Part shown: positions 49,888-59,916 of the stretch, one piece after another
Numbering within the stretch: the first letter of the stretch is position 1
Layout of the letters: every line of letters starts with the position of its first letter
NCBI GenBank assembly: GCA_901472455.1
Contig: LR590464.1
Coordinates: forward strand, 2,356,001-2,420,000
Direction: 5' to 3'
DNA: 64,000 nt
From: Leclercia adecarboxylata
GTDB taxonomy: Bacteria > Pseudomonadota > Gammaproteobacteria > Enterobacterales > Enterobacteriaceae
Position numbers and translations under genes: made by a program
The notes under the pieces: model-generated
What the model saw: only the letters and a program-made list of their open reading frames with translations
Database searches by the model: none
Told to the model about the DNA's origin: nothing

Positions 49888-50367
49888 TCCCTCTGTTCCA
49901 GTAAATGAATGAACATCAGGAATAACGTTTTTGACTATGGGGAAAGTACAGTAAATATCGGTTTAAGGTCGTCTGTTGCTGGAGTAATTCGGATTGCCCT
50001 TCCATTGTCAAACATCCTTTTAATTAACGGCGGCTTTATTTCAATATTACACCTCTATTGATAATTAAAATATGATTCAACCCAGCAAATCAGGCACCAA
50101 AGACTTAATAACATTCACCAAAGAAATTGATAAATACAAAGCAATCAACGAGCAAATATAAAAATTGATTATTTATTTACAAAAGGAAAATAAAAGTGAA
50201 ACCGAATTATATAAGCACCATGATAAAAAAATTATTAATCATTATTCTAATAAGCAGCAGAACGCCTGAGGAAATGACATGGCACAAAATACAGTATTTT
50301 ACCAAATTACCCTGTTCATCGGGTGGCAACTACGCCTCATCCGGCCGATGGATGCCGCGCGATTATC

Positions 50368-50394
50368 GCCGGGCAAGCCGCAGCGCCGCCCGGC
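50368..50394. repeat. REP-like palindrome
   Basis: GCCGGGC...GCCCGGC around AAGCCGCAGCGCC, similar to the unit at 27660. Confidence 0.7.
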
Positions 50395-50442
50395 AAAACA
50401 GTGCGCTCTGATCCACTTCCCCCAGGAGAGGGAGCAAACGCA

Positions 50443-50470
50443 CGAAACGGTAACCTGAGTTGCCGTTTCG
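50443..50470 (-). terminator. Terminator of pptA
   Basis: Minus strand CGAAACGGCAAC-TCAG-GTTACCGTTTCG, a 12-base stem with one mismatch, starting four bases after the pptA stop. The U-tract is poor (TGCGTTTG). Confidence 0.65.
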
Positions 50471-50473
50471 CCT

Positions 50474-50705
50474 TTACATCGAATATCCCGGCTTCTTAAT
50501 CAACTCGTCCAGCTTCGGGCCAATCTCCGTATCCCACACCTGCGCTTTCCAGTCGGCTTCCTGAACCTCGTTCAGGGCCACAGAAATAGAACGATCTTTA
50601 CTGTTCAGATGGCGGGTAATCACCTCGGCGATATCTGCGGCCAGGGCGTTTTTTTTGCTCGTCGTTCAGGTCACGGGGAAAACATTTAATATCTACGTGT
50701 GGCAT
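50474..50705 (-). CDS. pptA: 4-oxalocrotonate tautomerase-family protein PptA
   Basis: Small tautomerase using an N-terminal proline exposed after Met removal. [40 protein letters not shown] and the end LIKKPGYSM match E. coli PptA (YdcE). One frame break in the A8 run near 50655. About 76 residues. Physiological substrate unknown; E. coli PptA acts on phenylpyruvate-type enols in vitro. Confidence 0.9.
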
Positions 50706-50731
50706 GTGCAGGCTCCTTTTGAGTAAGCGTT

Positions 50732-51363
50732 TCAGACTAGCAGAGAATATCGTTCGCTTTTTAGCACCTTGTGCAGTTTCGGCAGCTTGCACACGCTATC
50801 GGCAATTGCCGTGATGTTCGGCGTGTTGGCAGCAAACCAGTCCGGGCGAGGCCCCCAGGTACGCATCACACACAGATAACAGTCAATAAGGGTAATCTGC
50901 TCGCCAAAAGGTATAGGGCGTGGGCTTTGAGATGATTATCCAGCCACAGGTAGAGCGATTTGCGGTATTCGCGGCAGCTTTGTTGCAGCTGTTCCGGGGG
51001 CGTCCGGCGCCCAGCGTTCCGGGTAATCGGCATAGGTAAAGGTGGGATAGACGTTAGCCACCAGCCAGATCAGCAGGCCGCTGAAACTGCTGGCGATCCG
51101 CATGCCCGACGGGCGGTGCCAGATCGGGACAGCGATCCAACACCAGCAGCGCAATGGCTGCCGTTTCCGTCATGATCTCGCCGTTTTCCAGCTCCAGGGT
51201 CGGCACCTGGCACAAGGGGTTGAGTTTTTTCGAGAAGTTCACGGGTTTCGCCGGGCTTATCAAACCCGTCAACGTTGATGAACTGATAGGGAATGTCGGC
51301 CAGGGTCAGCATGACTTCACTGATGGCTGAACCCCAGCCAGGGACGCCATAGACTTTGATCAT
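50732..51363 (-). CDS. yncG: Glutathione S-transferase homologue, YncG-like
   Basis: Thioredoxin-fold N-terminus MIKVYGVPGWGSAISEVMLT, then LNPLCQVPTLELENGEIMTE with the cis-proline and ESA-type TETAAIALLVLD glutathione contacts, and the helical domain FTYADYPERWAPDAPEQLQQ, IPFGEQITLIDCYLCVMRTW. Frame breaks near 51225, 51110, 51075, 50995 and 50918. Corrected length ~209 residues, ending VLKSERYSLLV at 50732. Nearly colinear with E. coli YncG. It starts 40 bases after the preceding binding-protein gene, so it may be read with the sulfur operon. Confidence 0.87.
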
Positions 51364-51402
51364 CGGTAACACCTCAGTCAAAGCCTTAAGTGTAGAGCAG
51401 CC

Positions 51403-52292
51403 TCAGTAGGTTATCCCGGGCGGGTTGACCACTGACTGCGCCACCGCTTCGCCCTGCTCGCCCCAGCGCGCCAGCACCTTCTGGTAATCACCCCGCTGGA
51501 TGGCGCCGTCGAGCGCGGCCTGCAAGGCATACACCAGCCCATTCCCCTTTTTGGTGGTAGTAGCCACGTACGCTTTTTTCGGCCCTAAGCCCACCACCCG
51601 GGTTTTGCCGGTCAGGGCTTCTTTATAGGCCGAGACCGACTGCGGGCCGAAGAATACAATCTGCCCTGCCGGACTGAATATAGAGATTGCCGGAGGCGTC
51701 GTCAGTCAGGTAGACCGGCAGCGCAGGCTCGCGCCCGGCATTTTTATTCTCTTCGTTCCAGCCCAACAGAATGCGCTCCTGATTGGTGCCAGAGCCGACA
51801 ATCACCTTTTTACCCGCCAGATCGGCGGCCCCCTTAATCGACTGCACCTCGCTGGTAGACTTTACCGAAAAGGCCAGCGAATCGACGCGATAGGTGGCGA
51901 AATCAAACTTCTGTTTACGCTGCTCGGTCACCGCAATGTTCACCAGCGCCACATCATAGCGCCCGGAGGTAATGCCGAGCGGCCAGTCCTCCCACGCCGT
52001 CGGCACCAGCTTAAGCTTCAGCCCGAGACTGCCCGCCAGCAGTCGGGCGATATCCGGGTCACTGCCAATGCGGGTGCGGTTATCGCTGGCCAGCAACGCC
52101 AGCGGCGGTGAGTTCAGGGCCGAAATGGCGACGGTTAATGTACCCGGTTCGACAAATTTGTAGTTCGCCGGGATCTTCGCCACCGCCTGCGGGTCTACCG
52201 ATACCGGCAGCGGCTGCTCGTTAGCTTTCAAATCGATGGCGGCGTGGCTGGTCGACCGCCGCCATGAATAGCGCCAGTAATCCTTTTTTCAT
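51403..52292 (-). CDS. Polar amino acid ABC binding protein 2 of the sulfur-type operon
   Basis: Periplasmic binding protein of the FliY/TcyJ class, paralogous to the one at 54511: both share PT-WEDWPLG-TSG-YD and KFDFATYR-DSL. Start at 52292 (MKKGLLALFMAA) with a Sec signal. Frame breaks near 52247, 51670 and 51610. About 295 residues ending VVNPPGITY. Two receptors for one permease suggest two related ligands. Confidence 0.85.
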
Positions 52293-52301
52293 CTTCTCTC
52301 C

Positions 52302-53075
52302 TTAGAGCACTTTCGACAGGAACTGCCGTGTTCGGGCGTGGGATGGGCGGTTCAACACCTCGTCGCTGCTGCCCTGTTCCACGATTTTGCCATCCACCAT
52401 AAACACCACCTGGTCGGCCACTTCCCGGGCGAAGCCAATCTCGTGCGTGACCACCACCAGCGTCGTGCCGGAGCGGGCCAGCTTTTTGATCACGTCCAGC
52501 ACCTCGCCCACCAGCTCGGGATCGAGCGCCGAGGTCGGCTCATCAAACAGCATCACTCGCGGGCGCAGCGCCAGCGCGCGGGCAATGGCGATGCGCTGCT
52601 GCTGCCCGCCGGAAAGATGGCGTGACCAGGCATCGGCTTTATCGCGTAGCCCCACCACGTCCAGCAGATCGTAAGCCCGCTCTACCGCCTCTTTACGGCT
52701 CAGCTGTTTATGCGCGATGGGCGCTTCGATCAGGTTCTCCAGCACCGTCAGGTGCGGGAACAGGTTGAAGTTCTGGAACACGTAGCCGACGTTAACCCGC
52801 TGTTTGAGGATCGCATTCTCCTTCAGCTCGTACAGCGTGTTGCCCTCCTGCCGATAGCCAATGTAATCCCCGTCAATCTGGATAAAGCCTTCATCGACCC
52901 GCTCCAGGTGGTTAATGGTGCGCAGCAGCGTGGATTTACCGGAACCGGACGGGCCGAGGATCACCGTCACCGAGCCGGGCGGGATCTCCAGCGAGACGTT
53001 ATCCAGCGCTTTGTGGCGACCATAGAACTTACTGACGCCGGTTATCGAAATATGTCCTTCAGGAGAGGCTTGCAT
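52302..53075 (-). CDS. Polar amino acid ABC transporter ATPase
   Basis: 257 residues, intact. Walker A GPSGSGKSTLLRTINHLE, Q-loop GYVFQNFNLFPHLTVLENL, signature LSGGQQQRIAIARALA, Walker B VMLFDEPTSALDPELVGEVL, H-loop VVTHEIGFAREVADQ: the GlnQ/TcyN family of cystine and polar amino acid importers. Overlaps the permease gene by 17 bases, so translation is coupled. Confidence 0.93.
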   Translation of the reverse strand: MQASPEGHISITGVSKFYGRHKALDNVSLEIPPGSVTVILGPSGSGKSTLLRTINHLERVDEGFIQIDGDYIGYRQEGNTLYELKENAILKQRVNVGYVFQNFNLFPHLTVLENLIEAPIAHKQLSRKEAVERAYDLLDVVGLRDKADAWSRHLSGGQQQRIAIARALALRPRVMLFDEPTSALDPELVGEVLDVIKKLARSGTTLVVVTHEIGFAREVADQVVFMVDGKIVEQGSSDEVLNRPSHARTRQFLSKVL

Positions 53076-53982
53076 GGACAGGCTCCTGTGTGGTTTGGGT
53101 GGTAACGGAACGGGTGCGGGTTGCGCGGGTGGAGTTCACCGCCGAGCGGCGCTCGCTGCGGGCCAGGGCGCGCTCAACCAGATGTTGGATGGCGGAAAGG
53201 ACGGTAGTGATCACCAGATACCAGACGGCCCCCACCATCAGCAGCGGGATCACCTCCTGGGTGCGGTTGTAGATCATCTGGATGGTGTAGAACAGCTCCG
53301 GCATCGCCAGGACGTAAACCATCGCCGTGCCCTTGGCGAGACTGATGATTTCGTTAAATCCGGCAGGCAGAATGGTGCGCAGCGCCTGCGGCAAAATAAT
53401 CCGCAGGGTGCGACGCGAAGCCGGTAACCCCAGGGCCGCTGCCGCTTCATACTGGCCGTGATCGACCCCGAGGAAGCCGCCGCGAATGATCTCCGCCGTA
53501 TAGGCGCTCTGCACCAGCGTCAGCCCGACGACCGCGGTGGAGAATTGCCCCAGCACATTGATGGTCTCAAAGCTGCCCCAGGTAATGCCGGTGAACGGCA
53601 CGCCGAGGGACAGAGTGTCGTACAGATAGGAGAAGTTATAGAGGATGATCAGCACCACAATCAGCGGCAGGGAGCGGAACAGCCAGATGTAACCCCAGGC
53701 GAGACTGCTCAACAGCCAGGACGACGAGAGCCGCGCCAGCGCTAACAGGCCGCCGATCACCACGCTGAGCGCGGTGCCAATCAGGGTCAGCAGCAGCGTC
53801 TGCCCCACCCCTTCCAGGATCACCGGGTCGAAGAACCAGCGCGCAAACACGCTCCACTCCCAGCGGGGGTTAAAGGCCACTGACTGGATCACCACCGCCA
53901 GTACAAACAGCGCCACGATCGCGCCCACCGTGCGCAGCGGGTAGCGCGCCGGGACCACTTTGATGGTTTCAACGTTGTTCAT
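53059..53982 (-). CDS. Polar amino acid ABC transporter permease
   Basis: 307 residues, intact. Helices near residues 19-40, 72-96, 102-122, 150-170, 247-270. EAA loop: QYEAAAALGLPASRRTLRII preceding LPQALRTILPAGFNEIISLA, typical of HisM/TcyL permeases. Only one permease gene is present, so it probably acts as a homodimer. Extended, basic C-terminal tail (~residues 285-307) unusual for the family. Confidence 0.92.
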   Translation of the reverse strand: MNNVETIKVVPARYPLRTVGAIVALFVLAVVIQSVAFNPRWEWSVFARWFFDPVILEGVGQTLLLTLIGTALSVVIGGLLALARLSSSWLLSSLAWGYIWLFRSLPLIVVLIILYNFSYLYDTLSLGVPFTGITWGSFETINVLGQFSTAVVGLTLVQSAYTAEIIRGGFLGVDHGQYEAAAALGLPASRRTLRIILPQALRTILPAGFNEIISLAKGTAMVYVLAMPELFYTIQMIYNRTQEVIPLLMVGAVWYLVITTVLSAIQHLVERALARSERRSAVNSTRATRTRSVTTQTTQEPVHASLS

Positions 53983-53991
53983 GGTCGTTCC

Positions 53992-54501
53992 TCATGCCGA
54001 TTTACTGAACGTTTCACGTACCAGCGTTTTGGTGAAGCGCAGCCGTCCGTCGAACGGCGGCTGGCTGTACTCTTCCGGGTCGCGGGACAGGTCGAACTGG
54101 GCCGTGTAGCCCTGGCTCAGATAGAGTCGCACCGCCTCCGGCTGGCGAAAACCGGTGGTGAGGTAGATCTGGCTGTATCCGGCCAGTATCGCCCGACGCT
54201 CCAGCTCCTGTACCACCCGGGCGGCAAGCCCCTGCTGGCGCAGGGATTTGTCAGTCCAGATCCGTTTGATCTCGGCAGTCTGTGCATCGAAGGGTTTATA
54301 GGCCCCGGTGGCGATGATTTTTTCGTCGCGCTCCAGCACAATAAACAGCCCCTGCGGCGCGAGATACCACTCGGTCAGTTCGACCTCCGCATCTTTTGAG
54401 AAATAGTCGCCGTAGCGCGCCGCGTACTCTCCGAACAGCCCATTAATGATGGGTTGAAGATCGGCGTCTTCCGGCGAAACATCACGAAAAAGGTCGCGCA
54501 T
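53992..54501 (-). CDS. GNAT-family N-acetyltransferase
   Basis: 169 residues, intact. Acetyl-CoA binding motif A appears as IKRIWTDKSLRQQGLAARVV, and motif B as QIYLTTGFRQPEAVRLYLSQ with GY following. Start at 54501 after AGGAGAACCT. Placed between two importer genes. In the analogous Bacillus operons an acetyltransferase N-acetylates the imported S-modified cysteine before oxidation; I infer the same here. Confidence 0.86.
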   Translation of the reverse strand: MRDLFRDVSPEDADLQPIINGLFGEYAARYGDYFSKDAEVELTEWYLAPQGLFIVLERDEKIIATGAYKPFDAQTAEIKRIWTDKSLRQQGLAARVVQELERRAILAGYSQIYLTTGFRQPEAVRLYLSQGYTAQFDLSRDPEEYSQPPFDGRLRFTKTLVRETFSKSA

Positions 54502-54510
54502 AGGTTCTCC

Positions 54511-55444
54511 TTAGTCGCCAAGGCCAGCCGGGTTAACTTCGGAACTCGGGATACGCTCCACGCCTTCACCCCAGCGGTTCAGCACCTTGTCGTAGTCGCC
54601 GTTCTTGATTACGCCGTTGAGGGCGGTCTGCACCGGCTCCGCCAGGCCGCTGCCTTTTTTTCAGGGTCACGGCGATGTGCGCCGCTTTCGGCCAGCCGCC
54701 ATCAACGCTGCCCACCAGCTTCGTTTTGCCGTTCAGGGCCGCTTTCCATGCGCCGATCACGTTCGGGCCAAAGTAGGCGTCAGCCCGACCGGACTGTAGC
54801 GCCAGGGTCTGGGCGGCATCGTCTTTGGTGTAGATCGGGGTGAAGGGCTTCAGCCCCTTCTTTCGGTTTTCCGCATCCCACGCCAGCAGGATCGCCTCCT
54901 GGTTGGTGCCGGAACCCACGATAATGCGCAGCCCGGCGATGTCTTCCGCCGTCTCCAGTTTCTTGATCGGGCTGGAGGATTTCACGTAGAAGCCCAGCGA
55001 ATCCTTACGGTAGGTGGCGAAATCGAACTTCTCTTTACGCTCTTTGGTCACGGTGATGTTGCTGATCGCCGCGTCATATTTTCCGGAGGTCACCCCCAGC
55101 GGCCAGTCCTCCCAGGAGGTGGGCACCACGTTCAGCTCCAGCCCGAGGCTATCCGCCACCAGGCGGGCAATGTCAGCCTCGCTGCCGATCAGGGTTTTGT
55201 TGTCATCGGCAAACACCGTCAGCGGCGGCTGGCTCAACCCGGCAATCGCCACGGTGAATTTCCCCGGCACCACCGGCTTAAAGCTGGCGGGCAGCTGGGC
55301 GATGGCCTGCGGGTTTTTGGCGGTGTTGATCGGCGTTTTGTTAGCCTCAAGGCTGACCCCGGTGCCGTTAATATTGACGTTCTCTGCCCAGACGGCTGGG
55401 GTAAAGGCCAGCGCGAGCGCCAGAATAAGCGATGATTTTTGCAT
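54511..55444 (-). CDS. Polar amino acid ABC binding protein 1 of the sulfur-type operon
   Basis: Sec signal MQKSSLILALALAFTPAVWA, cleaved before ENVNIN. Type II binding protein: PGKFTVAIAGLSQPPLTVFA, LIGSEADIARLVADSLGLEL, IIVGSGTNQEAILLAWDAEN. A frame break near 54655 (T7 run) joins VTLKK to GSGLAEPVQTALNGVIKNGD. About 310 residues ending VNPAGLGD. Followed by the acetyltransferase within 10 bases. Confidence 0.9.
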
Positions 55445-55455
55445 GGCAGGTTCTC

Positions 55456-56778
55456 TTATTGTTGTGTGAACTGATTGGCGGGTTGCTCTAATCCCAGGCT
55501 CTCACGCAGCGTGGTGCCGGGGTATTCGGTGCGGGACAGACCGCGCGCCTGCAACAGCGGTACCACCTGGTCAACGAAACGCGGGAAGGTATCCGGGGTG
55601 CCGCCCCTGGATGATGAAAACCATCTGCGGCATAGCCTTCAAACCACTGCTGAAGGCCGTCCGCCACCTGTTCCGGAGTGCCGGGAAAAACGTGGGCGCG
55701 GCGAGGCGGCTTCCAGCGCCACCTGGCGCAGGGTTAAATTGCGCTCCCGGGCGTTGCGCTTGATCTCATCGGTAGTGCTGCGGAAGCTGTTTTTCCCCAG
55801 GTCGCCAATGTCCGGGAAGGGTTCATCCAGCGGGTACTGGCTGAAGTCATGGTGCTCAAAATAGCGGCCGAGATAGTTCAGGGCATCGTTGATGGAGACC
55901 AGCGCCGCCGTGGTCTGGTACTGCTGCTCCACGTCGTCGGCGTCCTTCCCGACGATCACGCTCACCCCCTGGAAGATGTGCAGCTCATCATTGCTTCGCC
56001 CATGCTGTTTCAGCTGGCTTTTCACGTCGTGCCAGAACGCCTGGGCTTCGTCGTAGGTGTCATGATGGGTAAAGATGGCGTCGGCATGTTTTGCTGCCAG
56101 CTTTTTGCCGTCGTCCGAGGCACCGGCCTGGAAGACAATTGGTCTGCCCTGCGGCGTGCGGCCGATATTCAGCGGCCCGGCCACCTTAAAGAAATCGCCA
56201 TGGTGATTGAGGGTGTGCAGCTTTTGCGGATCGAAGAACTGCCCGGTCTCTTTGTTGCGCACAAAAGGCATCGCCCTCCCAGGAGTCCCACAGCCCTTTC
56301 ACCACGTCGAGATATTCATCGGCGATGCGGTAACGCAGGGCATGCTCCGGGTGCGTGTCGCGGGAGAAGTTCTTTGCCGATCCTTCCAGCGGCGAGGTCA
56401 CCACATTCCAGCCCGCCCGGCCATTGCTCAGGTGATCGAGGCTGGCAAACTGGCGCGCCACGGTAAACGGCTCGCTGTATGAGGTGGACAGCGTTCCCAC
56501 CAACCCCCAGCCGTGAGGTGACGGTCGCCAGCGCCGACAGCACGGTCAGCGGCTCAAAGCGGTTGAGAAAATGCGGGATAGACTTTTCGTTGATGTAGAG
56601 GCCATCGGCGACAAAGATAAAGTCGAGTTTCCCCGCTTCGGCCTTCAGGGCCGTCTCTTTAACAAAAATTGAAATTGATGCTGGCATCGGCAGGTGCCGC
56701 CGGATGACGCCAGGGCGACATGTTTCCGGAGGCGCCATGCAATATTGTGCCCAGTCGCAGCTGTCGTGTTGCGGACAT
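55456..56778 (-). CDS. Flavin-dependent monooxygenase, NtaA/SnaA/DszA type (LLM class)
   Basis: About 440 codons. Start [20 protein letters not shown] at 56778; [20 protein letters not shown] and [17 protein letters not shown]; then [20 protein letters not shown] and [40 protein letters not shown], all typical of FMNH2-dependent C-N/C-S cleaving monooxygenases such as NtaA, DszA and Bacillus YtnJ/YxeK. Frame breaks near 56660, 56505, 56275, 55690 and 55605. Ends [10 protein letters not shown]. Predicted to oxidise the N-acetylated thioether, using reduced flavin from a separate reductase. Confidence 0.87.
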
Positions 56779-56804
56779 ATTCACTCCTTACCCTTAAAGT
56801 TGAT

Positions 56805-57926
56805 TCAGTGCTTTTTTCCGCAAGTCGGGCGAAATAGGCGCGCGGCGGGTGCAATTAATGCCTCGTCCGGGTTAAAGGCCGGATGATGCAAACCATACTG
56901 GCTGGCGCTGCCGATGCTGACGAAGGCCCCGGGGATCTGCTGCAAATAGACGGCGAAATCCTCCCCACCCATGTGCAGCTCGGCCTGCCGGGTTTCATAG
57001 GCCGCTCTCGCTGGCCACCGAGGTGGCAAATTCCGCCCAGTTGGCGTCGTTGACCAGCGCAGTGGTCCGGCATACCAGGTGATATCAATTTGCGCGTTGG
57101 AAGGCGCTGGCAAACCCGGCGGCGATTTCAGCCACCCGGGCCTTTCACGTTTTGCTGCACTTGTGTGCGATGCGTGCGCAAGGTGCCCCTCCAGGCTCGA
57201 CGCTCTCAGGCAACACGTTCCAGGTATTGGCCGCCGGTAATGCGCGTCACGCTCAGCACCACCGAGTCGAGGGGTGTTGACGTTGCGGCTGGCAACGCTT
57301 TGCAGGGCGGTGACCAGCTGGCTGGCGAGCAGAATGGCGTCGTTGCCTTCATGTGGACGGGCGGCATGCGCCCCTTTGCCGGTAATGCGGAACACGAAGC
57401 GATCGACGTTGGCGTAAAAAGGGCCGGCCGCGTGTGGCGAAACTGCCCACCGGCAGACCGGGTTCGTTATGCATGGCCGAAGATGGCGCTAACGTCGCGC
57501 AAAGCCCCGGCGCGCACCAGGCTTTTGGCACCGCCGAAGTTCTCTTCCGCAGGCTGGAATAGGATCCGCACCCGGCCATTAAGTGAGGCCTCCCGCGCTT
57601 TCAGCGTTAAGGCCGCGCCGAGGATCACGCTGGTATGGATGTCATGGCCGCAGGCATGCATCACGCCAGGACGTTGGAGAGGTAAAGGCCACGCCGCTGC
57701 GCTCCTCAATCGGCAGGGCGTCAATATCGGCGCGCAGGGCAATCTGTTTTTCGCCCTTGCCCACTTCCGCAACCACCCCGGTTGCCAGGTCATAAGGCAG
57801 GACGGTGATCCCGGCCTCCCCAGCCACTGGCGCAGGCGGGCGGTGGTTTGCACCTCTTCGCCGGAGAGTTCAGGGTTCTGGTGCAGCTCGCGACGCCAGG
57901 CGATCAAGCTGTTGTTCGAGGCTCAT
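56805..57926 (-). CDS. M20 amidohydrolase (hippurate/N-acetyl-amino acid deacetylase type)
   Basis: Metal-dependent aminoacylase family. IAWRRELHQNPELSGEEVQT at the start; MHACGHDIHTSVILGAALTL with metal ligands; PAEENFGGAKSLVRAGAL with the catalytic glutamate; GKGAHAARPHEGNDAILLAS; ELHMGGEDFAVYLQQIPGAF near the C-terminus. At least seven frame breaks between 57905 and 57005 make it the most damaged gene of the operon, yet all M20 motifs survive. ATG at 57926 overlaps the previous stop. Predicted to remove the acetyl group from N-acetylcysteine or a like product. Confidence 0.86.
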
Positions 57927-58918
57927 ACCGCCACCTCCCGCGATTCCCGGGCCTGGGCCAGCAGGCGCAGAGATTGCACCCGGGCAGCCCCGTCAGCCAC
58001 CGGGGTATCAATGATGAACTCATCAATGCCCCACTGCTGATGCAGCGCCTCCAGCTGCCCGAGCACCGATTCCGCGGTGCCCACCAGCAGAGACTGGGCG
58101 CGGCGGGCGATGCGTAGCGGCTCGCTGCCTGCCTGACGGGCAAAGGCGTAAGCCTGCTCTTCGCTGGCGACCGTCACGCGCTGGCCATTGGTCAATTCTA
58201 CGCCCCACACTTCGACAGATTTCGCCAGTGCCTCGGCCTGCGCCTGGGTCGGGGCGACGATGGCCTGCACCGCGACAATCACCTCTCTGAGGCTATGCTC
58301 GCGCCAGGTGCCGATCACGTCCCGCAGCAGTTCAGGATCGCCATTCAGATGAGCGGCGAAAACGAAGTCCCAGTCGAGGCTGGCAGCAAGGCGCGCGCTC
58401 TCCGCGCTGGCCCCCAGCAGGAAGCCAGCCGCCGCCACCTGCGGTAACGGCGTGGCGCGAAACGTCCTCGTCTGGTGAGTCCTGGGTGATCCAGCCCTTC
58501 AGCTGAGCCAGTTGGGCGGCGAAATCGCCCTTCTCCTGCTGGCTGAGGCCGATTTGAAGCGCCCGGGTTGAAAGCGGCAGACCGCCCGGCGCTTTACCGA
58601 CGCCCAGATCCACACGACCGGGGGCAATGGCGGCCAGCAGGTTGAAGTTTTCGGCGACTTTGTAGGGCTGTAATGTTGCAGCATTACCCCACCGGAGCCG
58701 ACGCGAATGCGTTTGGTCTGCCCGAGGATCCAGGCGATCAGCAGTTCGGGCGACGGGCTGGCCAGTTGCGGGGTGTTGTGGTGTTCGGCAATCCAGAAAC
58801 GGTGATACCCCAGGGTTTCTGCCTGCTGAGCCAGGCTCAGCGTGCGTGCTAACGCATCGGCGGCCGTTTCGTTTTCTGCGACAGGACTTTTATCCAGGAT
58901 GCTGATTCGCCATGACAT
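57923..58918 (-). CDS. LLM-class flavin oxidoreductase, MsnO8/YtmO-like
   Basis: About 331 residues. Start at 58918 (MSWRISILDKSPVAENETAA). Luciferase-like fold motifs LGYHRFWIAEHHNTPQLASP, IRVGSGGVMLQHYSP and the conserved VDLGVGKAPGGLP. C-terminal part ESARLAASLDWDFVFAAHLN and GTAESVLGQLEALHQQWGID. Frame breaks near 58672, 58610 and 58455. First gene of the operon. YtmO-like proteins accompany cysteine-derivative operons in Bacillus; direct function unknown. Confidence 0.86.
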
Positions 58919-59028
58919 GTTGCAATCTCGTTTGACTAAACATGTCGCCATTATTAAGGGGCGATTTCACCGCTGAGAAACAATTAATTTACATTTGGTT
59001 TGCCGGATTTCAGATATAAGGCGCCAGG

Positions 59029-59568
59029 TTAGCGTGAGGCACGAAGCTCTGCGATCAGCGCGTCAGCCTGATGACGGGAGGTGATACGCACGAAGCGAAT
59101 ATGGGCAAAGGCGGGGTTTTCCATGTCCGCTTCATAACGTGCGCGATTGCTGCGCCAGGTTTTCATCGTCCACAGCAGGATCGACTCGCGGCTGAAAAAG
59201 GAGCGCCGAAAACTTTCCCGGTTGCCGGTGCCGGGCCACAGCTCCTGTTGGGTCCAGGCGCGTTTTGCCGCCCGCGTCACCGCCTGGCGCAGGGTACGGA
59301 CAAAGCCATAATCCACCCACACCACCAGATCGACGTTGCGCCATTTTACCGGACGGGTGCGGTTGTAGTTGCCGTCCAGCACCCAGCCAGGGCTGGCGTT
59401 GAGCACTGTTTCGAGCCTGGCGAACAGGAGGTGATCCGGTGTGCCCTGCCAGTCAGGCAGCCAGTACAGGGTGTCCATTTCGATATAAGGGAGCGCCAGT
59501 TCGGCGGCCATTCTGCGGGCCAGCGTACTCTTACCGCTGCCGCTGGTGCCAACAATATTGATTTTCAT
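59029..59568 (-). CDS. P-loop nucleoside kinase-like protein (adenylate kinase/FlaR-like)
   Basis: 179 residues from 59568 (MKINIVGTSGSGKSTLARRM), intact. Walker A GTSGSGKST; MDTLYWLPDWQGTPDHLLFA and GWVLDGNYNRTRPVKWRNVD are typical of small topology-modulation/adenylate-kinase-like P-loop proteins, followed by a lid-like basic segment RTLRQAVTRAAKRAWTQ. The substrate is not evident. Own transcription unit. Confidence 0.82.
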   Translation of the reverse strand: MKINIVGTSGSGKSTLARRMAAELALPYIEMDTLYWLPDWQGTPDHLLFARLETVLNASPGWVLDGNYNRTRPVKWRNVDLVVWVDYGFVRTLRQAVTRAAKRAWTQQELWPGTGNRESFRRSFFSRESILLWTMKTWRSNRARYEADMENPAFAHIRFVRITSRHQADALIAELRASR

Positions 59569-59916
59569 CACATTTCCTGCTGAGACGGAAAAACCGGGCC
59601 AACAATCATAATGTTTTATGAATGTTAATGAAACACGATATCGGCAGTCTGGTTTTTGCCACGGATTCATTATTTCCTTAATATTTACCTTAAGTCACAT
59701 TAATTCCCGCCCGCGCTGTTTTTTATCCCCCGCGCATTGCAATTTGATTACATAAGTTCAGGTTAATACGAAAAAATAGTTAATTCCGGCGCTTTCTAAT
59801 TCATTGAAGATTGTGGAGAATACGCCAGCCGTAATATTAAAGAATAAAACCTTAACCTTGCCTGACTCTTTTTCGGGCGGCTTCTCTTTTACTCAGACAT
59901 CACCATGGAGTTATTC
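59569..59916 (+). other. Intergenic region upstream of the chemoreceptor gene
   Basis: A/T-rich, no supported gene. It should contain the chemoreceptor promoter; I looked for a TAAAGTTT-N11-GCCGATAA flagellar (sigma-28) promoter and saw no convincing match. The ribosome site GGAG lies nine bases before the chosen start. Confidence 0.45.

Larger units (their letters stand above)
49888..50473. other. A/T-rich intergenic region upstream of vgrG with REP unit
   Basis: 49888-50290 is strongly A/T-rich, unlike the flanks, and should hold the vgrG promoter; I cannot fix -10/-35 boxes. A 71-codon rightward frame at 50196 lacks recognisable content. From 50300 the composition returns to GC-rich with REP-like sequence. 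No gene supported. Confidence 0.5.

Noticed and set aside
50196..50411. 71-codon frame with a hydrophobic start upstream of vgrG
   Set aside because: Only the first ~20 codons look peptide-like; the rest runs through REP sequence. No ribosome-site or homology support.
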